DNA from: Agroathelia rolfsii
Lineage: Eukaryota; Basidiomycota; Agaricomycetes; Amylocorticiales; Amylocorticiaceae
Assembly (NCBI GenBank): GCA_018343915.1
Contig: JABRWF010000007.1
Span: forward strand, 3,596,001-3,660,000
Direction: 5' to 3'
DNA length: 64,000 nt
The notes below the pieces were generated by a model, which made no database searches, had not been told where the DNA came from, and saw only the letters and a program-made list of their open reading frames with translations. The position numbers were made by a program, and so were the translations under genes. Every line of letters begins with the position of its first letter. Position 1 is the stretch's first letter. This document shows positions 12,130 through 21,080 of the stretch, one piece after another.

Positions 12130-12350
12130 CGCGCAACGTTCCAACAAGATGGCATCGGTCACTGTTGTGTATGTATCAGGCAAACCGGACTCTGTCACAT
12201 GGAAGATTATCTCAACATGCCCCGAGATGGTCTACGGGACCAAGGCCGGAGTTAGGCCCGTCTTGTTGAGTTTATCGTTCGGGTCGAGGTTCAAATCATA
12301 GCGCAGAATTATTCCGCAAATGCTTCTTGGAAAGCCTTTTGCGAAGGGCG
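12130..12350 (-). pseudogene. Carboxylesterase relic, penultimate exon, inverted
   Basis: Read on the minus strand, this matches exon 15 of the intact esterase (4253-4477). It keeps a KAFQEAFAE-like start, then NLDPNDKLNKT, and ends in ILLERCA where the gene has LLERCS. Stop codons and a frame change interrupt it, and no neighbouring exons follow in the same orientation. It is a decayed, probably rearranged copy of a third family member. Similarity is clear in both nucleotide and translated form. Confidence 0.65.
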
Positions 12351-12617
12351 AACGCTCTGATGTTTTAAGTGGATTAAAAAGTGCAAGAATACTAATAGAT
12401 TAATTCATTTACCTAATGTCGTTAAGATCGTAGCTACAAATCTGTCAGTAAGTTGTACTTTGGGTTGTAGGAAGGAATTTACCTGGTGAGCTAATAGACA
12501 ACACCGTTGCTATGGTACGTAGGAGGAATGACAAACATACTCTCATTCGAGATATCTTACTGTGTACTACTATTTACGAGTCAGGTAGGGACTAGATTTA
12601 CCCTGTATCCAGTATGC

Positions 12618-13876
12618 CCTTCAATGAAATTGGCAGATGGAAGACACAATTGAGTGAGACCGACATTTCCTTTAGGCATCTCAAATGCAAAATACCTGAG
12701 TTGTATTTTTTCCCCATTTGTCTAGAAAGCTCATTCCGTTAATAATGCAAATGAAGGATATATCTTCCTTGACCAGTCTAACTAAAATCTGACTGAACAA
12801 CTGAAAGGAGCTGTGGACCTTTATGCATCAATAAATGACACTACAGCCGCAGACCGATGCACCGTAGTCAACAGAGAGGATGCGTGTATGTGCAAACTTT
12901 GACATAGACGTGACTGATGCAGGTGTTGCTTATTTAGCTCTTCTTGCCTGCCCTCATAAAAGCTTCTCCCTGCATTCTGCGTCCCTACGATGAGAGATTT
13001 ATCTATAACAGGAAAGAATTTAAACCTTGCACAAGGGATTTGAGGGCTCAGTCCCGAGTTGACCATAGCTAGAGCTAATAAACTGCAAGCACGGAAGGCT
13101 ATCTGTTGCCGCAGAATTTGCAGAACAACCATTAGAAAGGCATCATTAGCAAGAGTAAATTCTAGGAGTAGATATGTATGTACTTACTTGGTTTTTCCAC
13201 GAAATGGGCGTACACTTGTTGAAAAAGATCATATTGACAAGTCAAAGCCGTCTACTATCAATCAGAGTATGACTGCACAAACCTCAGAGATGGGTTGATT
13301 ACACTAAAGCTGATATAGCAAGTATAGCAAATTTACCATCGCTACGGGGAAAAGCGGAGGCTGGGTATTTCCTTCGTTGGCTACTACATGCTAAAGGATG
13401 GAGTCGCCACATACGTACATATTGTTGGTTCCATCGAGAATTTGATATTCAGAAGATGGATATTTACCGGCAGGTACTCCCCAGGTGGTTGGTTACCTTG
13501 GTAGGGTCTAAACCAAATTCATGAATCTGAGTATTATTCGTGAGTCTTACTTGTGTCAATCGTTAGGGGGAAGATGCGATGCGCACATCCTTCTGTATCC
13601 ACTCATTAGCAAATCGTTGATACACTAATCGATTGGCTTTAATACGAAACACGTGCTTACTTAAAAAGTATATCTCTATTCATAGAAATATACATTTAGG
13701 CTACCGCCGTCGCGGACGGCTTTTCTGGAAAGGAATCTTGGTAAAAAGGTCGGCTTAGAGCATAGGAGAGGGTGTATGGATATTAACTTACCAAAGCCAC
13801 CCAGATGATACTAGAAAACCACAGTTACAACATCCCCAAGCGTATCATGGATTGGGTCGACACCATTACTTATGGT
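12618..13876 (+). pseudogene. Carboxylesterase relic, scattered exons
   Basis: Plus-strand pieces in the order of the intact gene. Positions 12618-12650 encode PSMKLADGRHN (gene: PTATLKDGRHN). Positions 12726-12888 encode NANEGYIFLDQSN and a following helix ending in a Cys codon at a donor-like GTATGT (exon 12). Positions 13831-13876 resemble the PPAYHGND exon that holds the catalytic His. A stop interrupts the second piece and the intervening sequence is unrecognisable. It is more divergent than the pseudogene at 6985, so this is an older copy. The third piece is the weakest. Confidence 0.45.
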
Positions 13877-14605
13877 GAGCACCATCCGAGTAACTGGGCT
13901 AAGGACACTTACTGCTAAGCACCTTCTCCCTCTGCATAGCCTGAGATAATCATGCAAGTAGAAAATAAAGTTTTCGAATAAATCGATTTACCCTCCACCG
14001 TGGATCCAGAATACAACAAGGAGGCTGGTGTTCAAATCCGATCCAGGGTTGCATATGCTTCAAAGTATGTATGAGAATTTTCAAGCATGAGCCGAGGTCA
14101 AAATATCACTCTTTAAGAAGAGACAGTCCTCCGAGCAGGTGAGATTCATATTCTCAGGTGTGACTGCGGCCAGACTATGATAACAGTAATTGGGACAAGA
14201 GGTAGCCTATTGTACGCCGGTGGTGGAAGATAGTACCTATTGCGTGGAGAAGTGCAAGTACCGTGCTCATTTATACAAAACTGCACACCCTAACCAAGAC
14301 AATAAAAAACAAACCCGTTGCAGGAGCAGCGCATCTAACGCCTAGGAAACTCGTTACATTGGGCGTTGCATTTCATTGATATTGGACATTGCAACGCGAG
14401 ATGCTTCAGTTGTGCAGATGCAGTTTCGCCCGTAGCTCAACCAGTATTCTAAATTTCTCTGAGCAAGTTTAAGAATGCATTTAAGTAAGCTTAGATTCTT
14501 ATTTCTCTCTGACATGATGATAAATAATGAAACATCTGAGTTATGAATACTATGTGAGTGTTTAGAGATGGGGCTGTCGCTTTAGAGCCAAAAAAATAAA
14601 AATAA
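13877..14605. other. Intergenic, no gene recognised
   Basis: No coding exon or repeat recognised. It may contain further decayed esterase sequence, but I could not align any. Confidence 0.35.
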
Positions 14606-14621
14606 AAATAAATCACGTGCT

Positions 14622-15094
14622 GCGACAACACTACTTTCCAAACACGTGACCACATTATTGCTGACTGTCCCCTCTATGATAGTCAACGACACTACATTGT
14701 TAAGGCCTCTAGCAGCCTCTCCTCCCCAATTATCCTTAGTACACACAAAGGCCTTACAGCACTAGCGAAGTTTGTATCGGGCTCAAATGCCTTTACAAAA
14801 CTTGCTAGATCAACCCTACAATAAAAATGCCCTCAATTTCTCCACCAAAGCAGGAAATTCATTTGTTAACACCCCCCAATCTTTAACTATATATTTACCC
14901 CTCTCCTCCCTCCTTCGTCAATTACCTTAACACAATTAACTGGTCTGCTAACCTTTCCAGTATCTCCATTATAATAACCCTTATTCCACTACACACCATA
15001 CTTCCCTATACTGCGTAACTTACACTACAGCCTTTACGACACCGTAGTTTGTTTTTAGTACATGATGCGGTATATAGATGTATAAAAAATAAAT
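14622..15094 (+). mobile_element. 5'-truncated LINE, copy 3, plus strand
   Basis: The 3' end of the same LINE as copies 1 and 2, in plus orientation, flanked by a perfect 16-bp duplication AAATAAATCACGTGCT (14606-14621 and 15095-15110). It ends in an AT-rich (TAAA)n tail. Positions 14621-14824 keep an uninterrupted ORF end: CDNTTFQTRDHIIADCPLYD, then about 47 residues and a TAA. It therefore shows what copy 1 lost through its TAG stop. The 3' UTR is shared with copies 1 and 2, including the complement of their conserved GTACATGATGCGGTATATA segment. Confidence 0.88.
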
Positions 15095-15239
15095 AAATAA
15101 ATCACGTGCTATGCATCGTTTACTTCCGACGTGAGTGGGAGTAATTGTCCTGCGACTCTGCATTTCGTTGGTGTTTCAGTTTCAGTGCTCTTAGCTGTAG
15201 TCCGTCTCATTTTTGCATCTGCAGCGTTGACTGGCTTTG

Positions 15240-17081
15240 ATGCTTGCACGCCTCTCCTGTGCTCCTAGGACAATAGCACTCAGAAAGCCTCTATCTACTT
15301 GCACTCGCTTCCTTTCGACTCGCCGTCCTACCCAAACTCCCAAGACCGCAGAGCAACCTCCGCGCCCAGGACTCCTCCGAAAGTATGAAAGCGCTCAGGC
15401 CCAACCAGCAGGTGTGCGGATCAAGCGTATGCTCAACACAACAGATAGACTTTTAAAGAGTGGCTTGCGTCATGATGCTATATTGTACCTCGAGTTCACT
15501 ATCGACCGGGAACTGGCCATGGACAAAGAGACCCGCGCGAAGGCCCTAAACAGCTCCATTGCGCTCCTCTTCATACACCGCGAGTATCAATATGCATGTC
15601 GTCTCCTGGACCGTATTGAAAATGAACATCTTCCCATCGACACCGGCATCCGGGATGAAGTTGATGCCATGACTCATGTATTGTCTGAACCGGTCGTTGG
15701 TAAGGCAGAAGTGTTTTCACGCCTGCGTACCGTATTCCAACGTCCGTCACTCCGTGAGACGGTGATGCAAGGCATGCTCAAGCTCATGTACAAGGACTTG
15801 GACCAGCCTTTGTCCCGTATTCAGGATATCTTGCGCATCTACATCGACGCACGGGGACCAGACTACATACCATCCTACAAACTCGTCAACGACATTGTAT
15901 CTATCTGCGGGCGTACTGGTGACTTTGAGGCCGCCTTTGTCTGGCTACGTCTCTATTCCCAACGGTCCCCTGATCAGCGCTACTCCGTGCCATACACCAC
16001 ACTCATGGAAGCCGCCATTGCGCGCGACCCAGAGGATAACACTGGCCTGATTGACCGAATCATCGGCAAGATGGAAATTGATGGTGTTGCGCCGAACGTA
16101 ACCATGTATAATGCTCTCCTCGCGAGTGCCCTTCAGCGCGACGACTTTGAACGCGTCGCTCAGTTGTATGACATCTTCATGGCCAACCGCTCCGCTCAAG
16201 CTTCGTCAATGCCGAACAACGTCACGTTCGACATCATGTTCCGTATGCGTCTGCGCGTGCTGAAAATGGACACATGGCAGCAAAGGAAGTATAAGATTCC
16301 GCCGAGCGTGACGCAACTCCCACTACGTAGGCTGTACGGCGACTTGGTCGAGGCGCTCATGATTGATAGTAGAGGCAGGACATCCCGTAAGAGCTCTGTC
16401 GTCCGGACGCCAACGCTCAACATGGCACTGAAGACATTCCTCGAGGATAAGGATTATGCGGGCGCGTTCCTCGTCTTGCGCTCATTTATCGTATGTCGCC
16501 TCGACCCGGATACGTATACATACAATGTTGTTGTACGTAGTCTGTGGAAGCGGCTCAGGAGGGACTGGTGGTGTGTCTCCAATAGTTATCGGAAACTTTG
16601 GGCGGCAAGGCTGCTAGGTATTCCGGAAAGGACAAAAGGGCTTACTCTTGAGACCCTTGAAACTATATACAAATCTCTTCTGGAGCAGCTGGCCATACAT
16701 GACCCCTCGAAAAAGACGTCATCAGCGCCGATGTCGCCAAAGTTCGAACGCGCTCGCGTTATGAGTGTCCGGACCGCGTCGCTCAGCTTGCTGCATAAAT
16801 TTTCGCAGTGGAACGGCGAAGAGGAGAGTGACAAGGACTTGAAGCTGCTCAACCCCATCCCGCTCACACGGATCGTCAAACGTGCGGGCCTGGCTGCTCT
16901 CGTGGACAAGGTCGGACGCAATGATCCGTCCGTAACGGCCGTCTTTTCCCGGGCTGTTGCAGAGGCAAAGCAGGAAATGATTCCTCGCATGCCCGTAATG
17001 GCTATCAGGAAGAAAGCAATCGATCGTAGAGGGGCATTTTCCAGATTGCCTAGCAAGATGAGGGAGGGTCGTCGACAATAA
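15240..17081 (+). CDS. Mitochondrial pentatricopeptide repeat (PPR) protein
   Basis: A 613-residue intronless protein. The N-terminus is basic and Ser/Thr-rich with no early acidic residue (LSCAPRTIALRKPLSTCTRF), a typical mitochondrial presequence. Two clear PPR units are visible: GVAPNVTMYNALLASALQRD (about residues 282-301, followed by the second helix FERVAQLYDIF) and LDPDTYTYNVVVRSLWKRLR (about 421-440). More degenerate helical pairs lie between. Fungal PPR proteins of this size act on mitochondrial mRNAs (stability, translation, processing); the target cannot be read from sequence. Codon use and the intact frame argue for a conserved single-copy gene. The overlapping long open frames on the other strand are shadows. 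Confidence 0.85.
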   Translation: MLARLSCAPRTIALRKPLSTCTRFLSTRRPTQTPKTAEQPPRPGLLRKYESAQAQPAGVRIKRMLNTTDRLLKSGLRHDAILYLEFTIDRELAMDKETRAKALNSSIALLFIHREYQYACRLLDRIENEHLPIDTGIRDEVDAMTHVLSEPVVGKAEVFSRLRTVFQRPSLRETVMQGMLKLMYKDLDQPLSRIQDILRIYIDARGPDYIPSYKLVNDIVSICGRTGDFEAAFVWLRLYSQRSPDQRYSVPYTTLMEAAIARDPEDNTGLIDRIIGKMEIDGVAPNVTMYNALLASALQRDDFERVAQLYDIFMANRSAQASSMPNNVTFDIMFRMRLRVLKMDTWQQRKYKIPPSVTQLPLRRLYGDLVEALMIDSRGRTSRKSSVVRTPTLNMALKTFLEDKDYAGAFLVLRSFIVCRLDPDTYTYNVVVRSLWKRLRRDWWCVSNSYRKLWAARLLGIPERTKGLTLETLETIYKSLLEQLAIHDPSKKTSSAPMSPKFERARVMSVRTASLSLLHKFSQWNGEEESDKDLKLLNPIPLTRIVKRAGLAALVDKVGRNDPSVTAVFSRAVAEAKQEMIPRMPVMAIRKKAIDRRGAFSRLPSKMREGRRQ

Positions 17082-17995
17082 TCATAGGCTGCAGCTGGAA
17101 TATCGGAATTGCATCCGACCATGAGTGTATAGCTCCCACTTAGGTATGTTGAAACCACCTTTTTCCTATTGAAACGCCTTCTGATTTCTGTCTTGATTGT
17201 GCTACGTAGCCCTCCGGTCCTAACCGCCCGCGATATCAGGAGTTCTTCGTTGCATACCAAGAGGATCTGGTGCCCGCTTCGTCCTCCTCCCTTCCGTCCG
17301 TCGGAAAGTTTGTGGGCACCTTCCGAAAACACGGGCCTCCGTGGATTCCCGTCATCGTTCCTTGGGCCTGGGGCTGTTGAATCTATCAGAGGATTGTTGA
17401 CTATTTCACGTCACATAGAAAAGTTGATGGCGTCTTTTTTGACTACGGACAACGCCCGTGCCAACAAATATCATATTTTCATGCAACTACGTTGCATATA
17501 GTATTAGAGTAACATTTTTTTAATCACAAGCATCCAACTTAGGTCGGTCATCTTCGACCTTTTTCACCCTTCACAAGCCACGTGAAAAGGAGTCGATAGT
17601 TTTAAGCTATTCTGTCTGACCTACCGCGGGCCGATAGACCAACTGCAGCGGACCGTCGCTCCGGTAAAATGATGATGACTTCAACGCTCAATCAAAAATG
17701 ACGATGACAACGATAGATGTGCTCTAACTAGCTAAGTACTAAAGACAGCAGTAGCAACTAATTCTGATGGTATGGATGCCTGATCCTGGGACGATGAATA
17801 GGGGGATAAGGCAGATAATCGCTTACGACCACCTGGCTCCTGATTCGATGAGGTGATGATGGGGATAAACCAAATTGGGAGATTTTGGGCGGGCGCAAAG
17901 CCGTCCTTTGGCTCCGCGCTCACCATTTCATTTCCTCTCTTAAACCTGAACCACTACTACCACTAACCACCATCGCAAAATCCTCTTAGTTCGAC
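17082..17995. other. Intergenic with a coding-like stretch at 17210-17500
   Basis: Between the PPR gene and the aldolase. After an intron-like segment (GTATGT at 17142 to TACGTAG ending about 17210), the frame starting PSGPNRPRYQEFFVAYQEDL has coding-like composition for about 50 codons. It meets one TGA near 17380, then continues with RIVDYFTSHRKVDGVFFDYG. I do not recognise it. It may be a decayed gene or the 3' UTR of the PPR transcript. The final 400 bases are the aldolase promoter. Confidence 0.3.
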
Positions 17996-19742
17996 ATGGG
18001 TCTCCTTGATATTGTTCCCGTATGTGCTTTGTTGTTGCAGGCTGTAACTGTCTGATCGCTCAACGCGTCTCATCTCTCTTTTTATCAGGCTGGTGTTTTG
18101 ACTGGCGACAACGTTCGCAAAGTCTTCGAATATGCAAGGGAGAAGCAGGTGTGTTTTATACCAGTTTTCGGTTGTAAATGTTCTCTTATCTGATCTGTCT
18201 CCGTCACTCCAGTTCGCCATCCCGGCAAGTATCTCGTCTCTTAAGAATCGGTGCATATATACTGATCATCGACACCTTTACTTCTCCCCATTCAAACTTT
18301 CCGATGTCTAGGCGATCGTGAGTCCCATGCCTAATCCCCTCCTAATTTTCCGATTTCCCAAGAATCCTTCCACTTAATCTCCACCCTCTTTTTAGAACGT
18401 CACCTCCTCGTCCACTGCTAATGCAGTCCTAGAGGCCGCCAGGTGCGGTTTTACGCTCTTGATCTTTCACAATCTTAAATGAAAAACTTGATTAAACTTT
18501 TACTTTTTTTTCTCTTAGGGACATCAAGGCTCCTATCATCTTGCAGGTTTCCCAGGGTGGTAGCGCCTACTTCGCGGGCAAGGGTCTTGCCAACGATAAG
18601 CAGCAGGCCTCCATCACGGGTGCCATCGCTGCCGCGCACCACATCCGTACTGTCGCCAAGGCCTATGGCGTGTACGTACTATCTTCATCCTTGTTTTCCT
18701 TAGAGACGCCGATTGAACTTGTTTACGAACTTTCACAGTCCCGTGATCTTGCACAGCGACCACTGCGCTGAAAAGCTCCTGCCATGGTTCGACGGCATGC
18801 TCGCTGCCGACCAGGAATACTACAACAAGCACCAGGAGCCACTGTTCTCCTCGCACATGCTTGACCTTTCTGAGGAGCCCAAGGAGCAGAACATCGCCAC
18901 CTGCGTCAAGTACTTCGAGAAGATGGGCCCGCTCGGTCTCTGGCTCGAGATGGAGATCGGTATCACCGGTGGCGAGGAAGATGGTGTTGACAACACGGGC
19001 GTTGATAACGCTTCGCTGTACACGCAGCCGGAGGACATTTACGATGTTTATAAGGCACTTGTCAAGATCTCGCCCAACTTCAGCATTGCTGCTGCCTTCG
19101 GTAATGTTCACGGTGTCTACAAGCCGGGTAATGTCAAGCTCAGGCCCGAGCTTCTTGGTGAGCACCAGAAGTATACGGCCGGCCAAATCGGCAAGGAGAA
19201 GCCTCTGTAAGTCATATTTATTCTGTAGCCGTCAAGCTGTCATTGAACACTGCCGTGTTTAGGTTCCTCGTTTTCCACGGTGGATCCGGCTCGACTAAGG
19301 AGGAAATCAAGACCGCTGTATCCCATGGTGTTGTCAAGATGAACGTTGACACTGGTAACGATTCTTTTCCCTTATCATCCATGTCCTAACAATGCTCAAT
19401 CTTTGCCAGATACTCAATTTGCTTACCTCGCGGGTATCCGCGTATGTGTCCTCTCACTGATTTTAACATGCATGCCACTTGTTTACTCAATGTCTTTCCT
19501 TTTCTGCAGAACTTCGTTGAGGCCAAGAAGGGTTACCTCCAGACCCAGGTCGGCAACCCCGAGGGCCCCGACAAGCCTAACAAGAAGGTACGTCTACCTT
19601 CAGATTGCTCAGCCCAAATCTATTGATTGAATTTCTTGCACAGTACTACGATCCTCGTGTCTGGGTTCGTGAGGGCGAGAAGACCCTCGCTGAGCGCGTT
19701 AAGGAGGCCTGTGCAGACCTTGGCAACGTGAACCGCCTCTAG
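17996..19742 (+). CDS. fba1: Class II fructose-bisphosphate aldolase
   Basis: A zinc-dependent aldolase that interconverts fructose 1,6-bisphosphate with glyceraldehyde 3-phosphate and dihydroxyacetone phosphate in glycolysis and gluconeogenesis (cytosol, homodimer in yeast). Eleven exons: 17996-18019, 18089-18148, 18213-18224, 18312-18317, 18396-18442, 18519-18671, 18739-19206, 19263-19354, 19410-19441, 19510-19587, 19644-19742. Conserved blocks: GDNVRKVFEYAREKQFAIPA, the zinc-ligand HSDHCAEK, EMEIGITGGEEDGVDNT, FGNVHGVYKPGNVKL (zinc His), VFHGGSGST (zinc His) and NVDTDTQFAYLAGIR. About 360 residues, as in other fungi. Exons 3 and 4 are microexons (12 and 6 nt), and intron 3 has a GC donor. 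High expression is expected; the promoter is CT-rich near the ATG. Confidence 0.95.
18213..18317 (+). other. Aldolase microexon pair with GC donor
   Basis: The 12-nt exon 18213-18224 encodes FAIP. It is followed by an intron with the GC donor GCAAGT. The 6-nt exon 18312-18317 (GCG ATC) encodes Ala-Ile, followed by a GTGAGT donor. Together they restore the invariant FAIPAINV sequence of class II aldolases; skipping either exon would remove it. Confidence 0.8.
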
Positions 19743-19916
19743 GGTATCAACGCATTATACGTAGCAAAATGTATGAAGAGAACGGAAGCATCTATATCTA
19801 TTACCCGAACGACAATGTAGCAGTACAATGAAATAAATTTCGTTGAAATTTATATAGAAGAATAGTATTTATCGACCATTTCTATCGTCGTTCTCTGGGA
19901 GCGCAGTGCTCATACA
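19743..19916. other. Convergent 3' UTR region of fba1 and the HRI1-family gene
   Basis: Only 174 bases separate the two stop codons, so the transcripts probably overlap or end back to back. An AATAAAT-like signal lies at about 19832 on the plus strand. Confidence 0.4.
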
Positions 19917-20664
19917 TTATGTCTGCCACCATTCTCTGATAATCCATGGGCCATTTCGTCCGCCTACAATGTCGCCCTCCTCGTGCCGAAGACTTCTTCC
20001 CCTTAGAGACCCATCAACGTCCCCAAACGAATAAATTGACCTCCCTTGCTCAGTTCTCCACGCCCAATCTTTTCCCACACCTATGAGATGGATCCCGATC
20101 ATACCGACGAATGCCTTTCCGTCATCACGCTCCCAGAACTGTACTACCGTATCAGGCGGTAGATTCTCGTCCATCCAGATCTCTTCGTGTGACTCGATCT
20201 TCCCCGTTTTAGGATTGAGCATCCTACCGTGCTCTGTGGCGCGCAGTGGGTTGGTGGGGTCGACGTAAACTGTGCCCTTGTCTTCATCAGAGTTGTCGAT
20301 GAATTTCAAGCTATCCGATCCGAGATGACTGGAAAAGCCAGAACGACGTGAGTCGACGATATGATTCCATGTACAGTGCGATTTTCCTTTTTTTTGGTAG
20401 TCAGTAGAGCTTAATTAATTCTGGTTTGAAAGCCAATGGAAAAAGTGTGTGTGCGTGTGCGTATATGCGCATTAATATCATCTTACCTTGCTCCTCGCCC
20501 GGTACACTCGTCCTAGTCCCCGCAAACGCCCAGTCAAGCTTTCCCGTCTCAAGATTAACTCTAAGATCAATAAAGTAATGTTTCCCTGTGAGGACTAGGA
20601 CATCACAGTCCTCGCCGGCGGTGCCCCCATTCCATGCGATACTGACACGTCGGGAGATGGACAT
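19917..20664 (-). CDS. hri1: HRI1-family protein
   Basis: A 215-residue protein in two exons, complement(19917-20386, 20487-20664). It matches the fungal HRI1 family, whose yeast founder was found as a partner of the Hrr25 kinase and is linked to the Sec machinery; the molecular role is unknown. Family marks: an N-terminal RRVSIAWNGG strand, YFIDLRVN, the signature LDWAFAGTR, TWNHIVDSR just after the intron, then NPKTGKIESHEEIW and WERDDGKAFVGMIG, typical of this lipocalin-like two-domain fold. No signal peptide or membrane segment. The 99-bp intron has a GTAAGA donor and lies between SVPGEEQ and the TWNH block. It is convergent with fba1. Confidence 0.8.
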
Positions 20665-21080
20665 GATGGTTGATGCGATCTTTTGCTGTGTTTAAGTTGA
20701 AATTAATCTATCACGTAGTTATACACACCTGTGCAATATAGTAATGCAAAATAATGTACTGCTAATCAGCACCTCGGATCTGATTTGATTATAAACCACT
20801 TGCAAGCCCGAGGAGAAACTATTCTTCATGCAGGTGATATTTCCTGAAAGATTCACAACTCATTTTCAAATAAAGATAGTGATATTTTCCAGGCAATGCA
20901 TCAAATAGGGCTAAATAAATGTCAATATCTTCGAAAAAGCTGACATGTACAAAGGGCATGATCAGGCTACATGAAAGGGAATGCAAGTTGGCATAGAATC
21001 CTGGGTATGAGTGGCCACACGAGCCTTCATGTACTAATTTGAGTACAGATAATATAAAATAGCAGGTCAAGAGTAAAAAT
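20665..21080. other. Intergenic between HRI1-family and F-box genes
   Basis: AT-rich. It holds the HRI1 promoter and the F-box gene's 3' UTR. No gene recognised; the minus-strand open frame at 20819-21106 lacks coding features. Confidence 0.4.

Noticed and set aside
16586..17332. Long minus-strand open frame (248 codons) over the end of the PPR gene
   Set aside because: It is antisense to a clearly coding intronless gene, has no family motif and extends into non-coding DNA; it is a shadow.
18614..19186. Minus-strand open frame of 190 codons opposite aldolase
   Set aside because: Antisense shadow of a highly biased, conserved gene.
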